10,000 bases of DNA from Anaeromyces robustus (taxonomy: Eukaryota; Neocallimastigomycota; Neocallimastigomycetes; Neocallimastigales; Neocallimastigaceae): positions 12,501 to 22,500 of the forward strand of contig MCFG01000438.1 in assembly GCA_002104895.1 (NCBI GenBank), written 5' to 3'. Positions 7,917 through 10,000 of the stretch are shown here, piece after piece. The position numbers were made by a program, and so were the translations under genes. The first letter of the stretch is position 1, and every line of letters starts with the position of its first letter. The notes below the pieces were generated by a model. The model made no database searches, was not told where the DNA came from, and was given only the letters and a program-made list of their open reading frames with translations.

Positions 7917-10000
7917 ATGACCTCAACTTCATTAACAGGTGCTAAGGTTGTTGAAGAACCAGAATCTATTGAATTTAATAACAATTATAGTAATGCTCAT
8001 GGTGTTAGTTATGCTCCAAACGCTAAAGTTGAAATAAAAATATCTTGTGAAAATTTACCAAGATCAGATAACTTTACTAAATGTGACCCAAAAGTTTTTG
8101 TTTTCTTTGAAGAAAGAGTATATAATTGTGGTGTACCTGAATCAAAATGGATTTTAGTTGGTAGTACTGAAACTGCAAAGAATGATAATAATCCAAAATA
8201 TGCTAAATCTTTTGTATTTGAATATTATTTCCAATATGTAAGTTTAATTTTAATAATTAATTATTAAAACTGATAATAGTTAAAATTTATAAAAAAAATA
8301 TATATATACTATATATATACTATTTTTATTAAATTATAAATATTATTTATATTATTTATTTATCTTTTTAAATAAATTATTTTAAAATAATGATATTGTA
8401 TTGTATATGAATAATAATTGTTTTTTATATATATTTATACAAATATAATATATATCTTTTCTTTTTCTATATAATATTAATCCTTTTAATTCAATTAATA
8501 ACAAACAAACAAATATAAAAAAATAAACAAATAAATTATTGGGAAAAAAACTAATTCAATAAATATATATATAAACAATTACATTTAATTGAATAATAAA
8601 TGTTTTCATAATAAAATAAAATATAAAAAAATAATATACATATTTAAAGATTCAAAATTTAAGATTTGTTGTCTTAGATATGGAAGGAAAAAATGATGGA
8701 TTTTTAACCAATGACTATATTGGATATGTTGAAAAAACTATTAGTGAATTATTAGTTAATGCAAAACAAAATAAATGTTCTTATGATATCATGGGAACTA
8801 TACCTTTTGGTATGAAATTTAGAGAAAAAAAACATTCTGCTAAGAATTGTCGTATGACTATTACAATTGAAGAAGTTGCTAATACTGCTGTACAAGCTGT
8901 ATTTGATGTCTCATGTAAAAACTTGGATAAAATGGTAATAATAAAATAAATATATTTATATATATTTATACAAAAAAAAAAAAAAAAAAAGAAATAGAAA
9001 CAATAATATATTTAAATATATATTGTTTTTGTTTTTTATTCTTATTGAAGATAATAATAATATAACATTAATAATCATATATCTACGTAATTTAAAAATA
9101 AAAAAAATTGAATAAAATATATTAAGAAAAAAAAATTTTTTTTTCTTTTTTTTTGTATATATTAATAAAATTTATAGGATTTCATAGGAAAAAGTGATCC
9201 ATATTTTGTAATTTCTAAACAGTTAGAAAGTGGTGAATGGACTAAAGTTTATACAAGTAAAGTTAAAAAACTTACATTAAATCCAACATGGAAACAAATT
9301 GGTATTGATATGGTTAGATTTAATTCAGGAAATGATAAAAAATTATTAAGATTTGAAGGTATTTAATATTTTTTTTTTATATAAAAGAAAAAGAGAAAAA
9401 AAAGAAAAAAATTCTTGAATTTTATTAATATTTTTTAAATAATAAGAAATATATGTTATTAAATAATATAAAAAATATATATTTAATTTTTTAAATTATA
9501 TATAATTATTGTATTATGTATTATGTATAATTTTCTTTTATATTTATTTATCTTTTTATTTATTTTATTTATTTATTAATTTATTATATTAAAAACAAAA
9601 AACAAAAAACAAAAAAAAAAAAAAATAGTTTTTGATTGGGATAGAAATTCTTCACCAGATTATATTGGTAAATTTGAAGCTAATTTTGAAACTATAAGAG
9701 AAAAGAATACTTTTGAAATTATTAATGATGAAAAGAAAGCTAAAAAAAGTAATTATAAAAATTCAGGTACTATGACTTTTGAAAATATTAGATATGCTGA
9801 AGGTTTTTCATTTTCTACTTTCCCATTACATGGTACTGAAATTGCTGTTGTTTTTTCAATTGATTTTACTTCAAGTAATGGAACTCCACGTGAAGCTGAT
9901 TCTCTTCATAAGATTATTGATAAAAAGGAATTAAATGATTTCAGTAAATTAAATCATTATCAAAAAGCAATTACTTCTATTGGTCAAGTACTTGAAAGTT
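7917..10000 (+). CDS. Copine (C2A-C2B-vWA), spliced, 3' partial
   Basis: Exons are 7917-8237, 8650-8934, 9178-9358 and 9629 to the window end, with GT...AG introns of 412, 243 and 270 bp; joined, they give 386 residues in one frame. An in-frame TAA lies 18 nt before the ATG. After about 35 extra N-terminal residues, C2A runs from about 36 to 145 and C2B from about 175 to 290, with the copine signature GKSDPYF (206-212) and the pair DWD...DYIG (265-276). Both are followed by the start of the copine vWA domain at about 320, with the MIDAS motif DFTSSNG (D341, T343, S345). C2B keeps five likely calcium-binding Asp (203, 209, 265, 267, 273). C2A has D51, D57, D117 and D123 or D129, but Glu at 119. 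Copines are soluble proteins that bind acidic membranes when calcium rises and recruit partners through the vWA domain. The gene continues beyond the window; full-length copines are roughly 530 to 600 residues. Confidence 0.95.
8238..8649 (+). other. First intron of the copine gene
   Basis: This 412-bp GTAAGT...AAAG intron splits C2A between YYFQY and IQNLRFVV. It is the longest intron in the window. It contains A/T simple sequence and an ACAAAC-rich patch near 8500-8535 resembling the copine upstream region, but no coding or RNA signal. Reading into it gives a stop after nine codons. Confidence 0.85.

Noticed and set aside
8680-8949. Open frame starting at ATG 8680 as a separate gene
   Set aside because: It is the second exon of the copine (8650-8934); homology to copine C2A and C2B continues on both sides through splice sites.

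Overview
The window looks like nuclear DNA from a very AT-rich eukaryote. The protein-coding exons are islands of higher complexity and GC in a background of almost pure A and T, with long homopolymers, (TTTA)n, (TTA)n, (TAAATA)n and (AAAAT)n microsatellites, and GT...AG introns of about 140 to 410 bp. Intergenic gaps of 2.1 and 2.9 kb, a TGA stop on the middle gene and a Nam8/Csx1-type splicing factor suggest an early-diverging fungus, most likely an anaerobic gut fungus (Neocallimastigomycota). A dictyostelid amoeba is the main alternative, because it also has an AT-rich genome, Asn-rich tracts and copines. This assignment is inference; no rRNA or marker gene is present.

Layout, all genes on the + strand. 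(1) 142-2146 holds the 3' part, six exons, of a three-RRM RNA-binding protein of the Nam8/Csx1/TRSPAP1/RBP45-47 type. Its first exon(s), including the start of RRM1, lie upstream of the window. (2) 2147-4245 is intergenic and contains a striking 270-bp TTTA/AGTT compound array flanked by short inverted arms. (3) 4246-4998 is an intronless gene for a 250-residue unrecognised protein with an acidic, Asn-rich N-terminal part and one long hydrophobic segment near the C-terminus. It is preceded by a 37-bp poly(A) tract and an overlapping upstream ORF. (4) 4999-7916 is intergenic, with three palindromes, a 19-bp tandem duplication and one coding-like island (6251-6520) that has no start codon, probably a gene relic or an unrecognised terminal exon. 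(5) 7917 to the window end is the 5' part, four exons, of a copine (C2A-C2B-vWA), cut off inside the vWA domain.

The genes show no evident shared pathway: pre-mRNA processing, an unknown membrane-associated protein, and calcium-dependent membrane binding. No RNA gene, transposase, reverse transcriptase or CRISPR array was seen. I found no convincing new multigene system. The best leads are the orphan gene with its upstream ORF, the start-less coding island, and the palindromes and compound microsatellite in the spacers.
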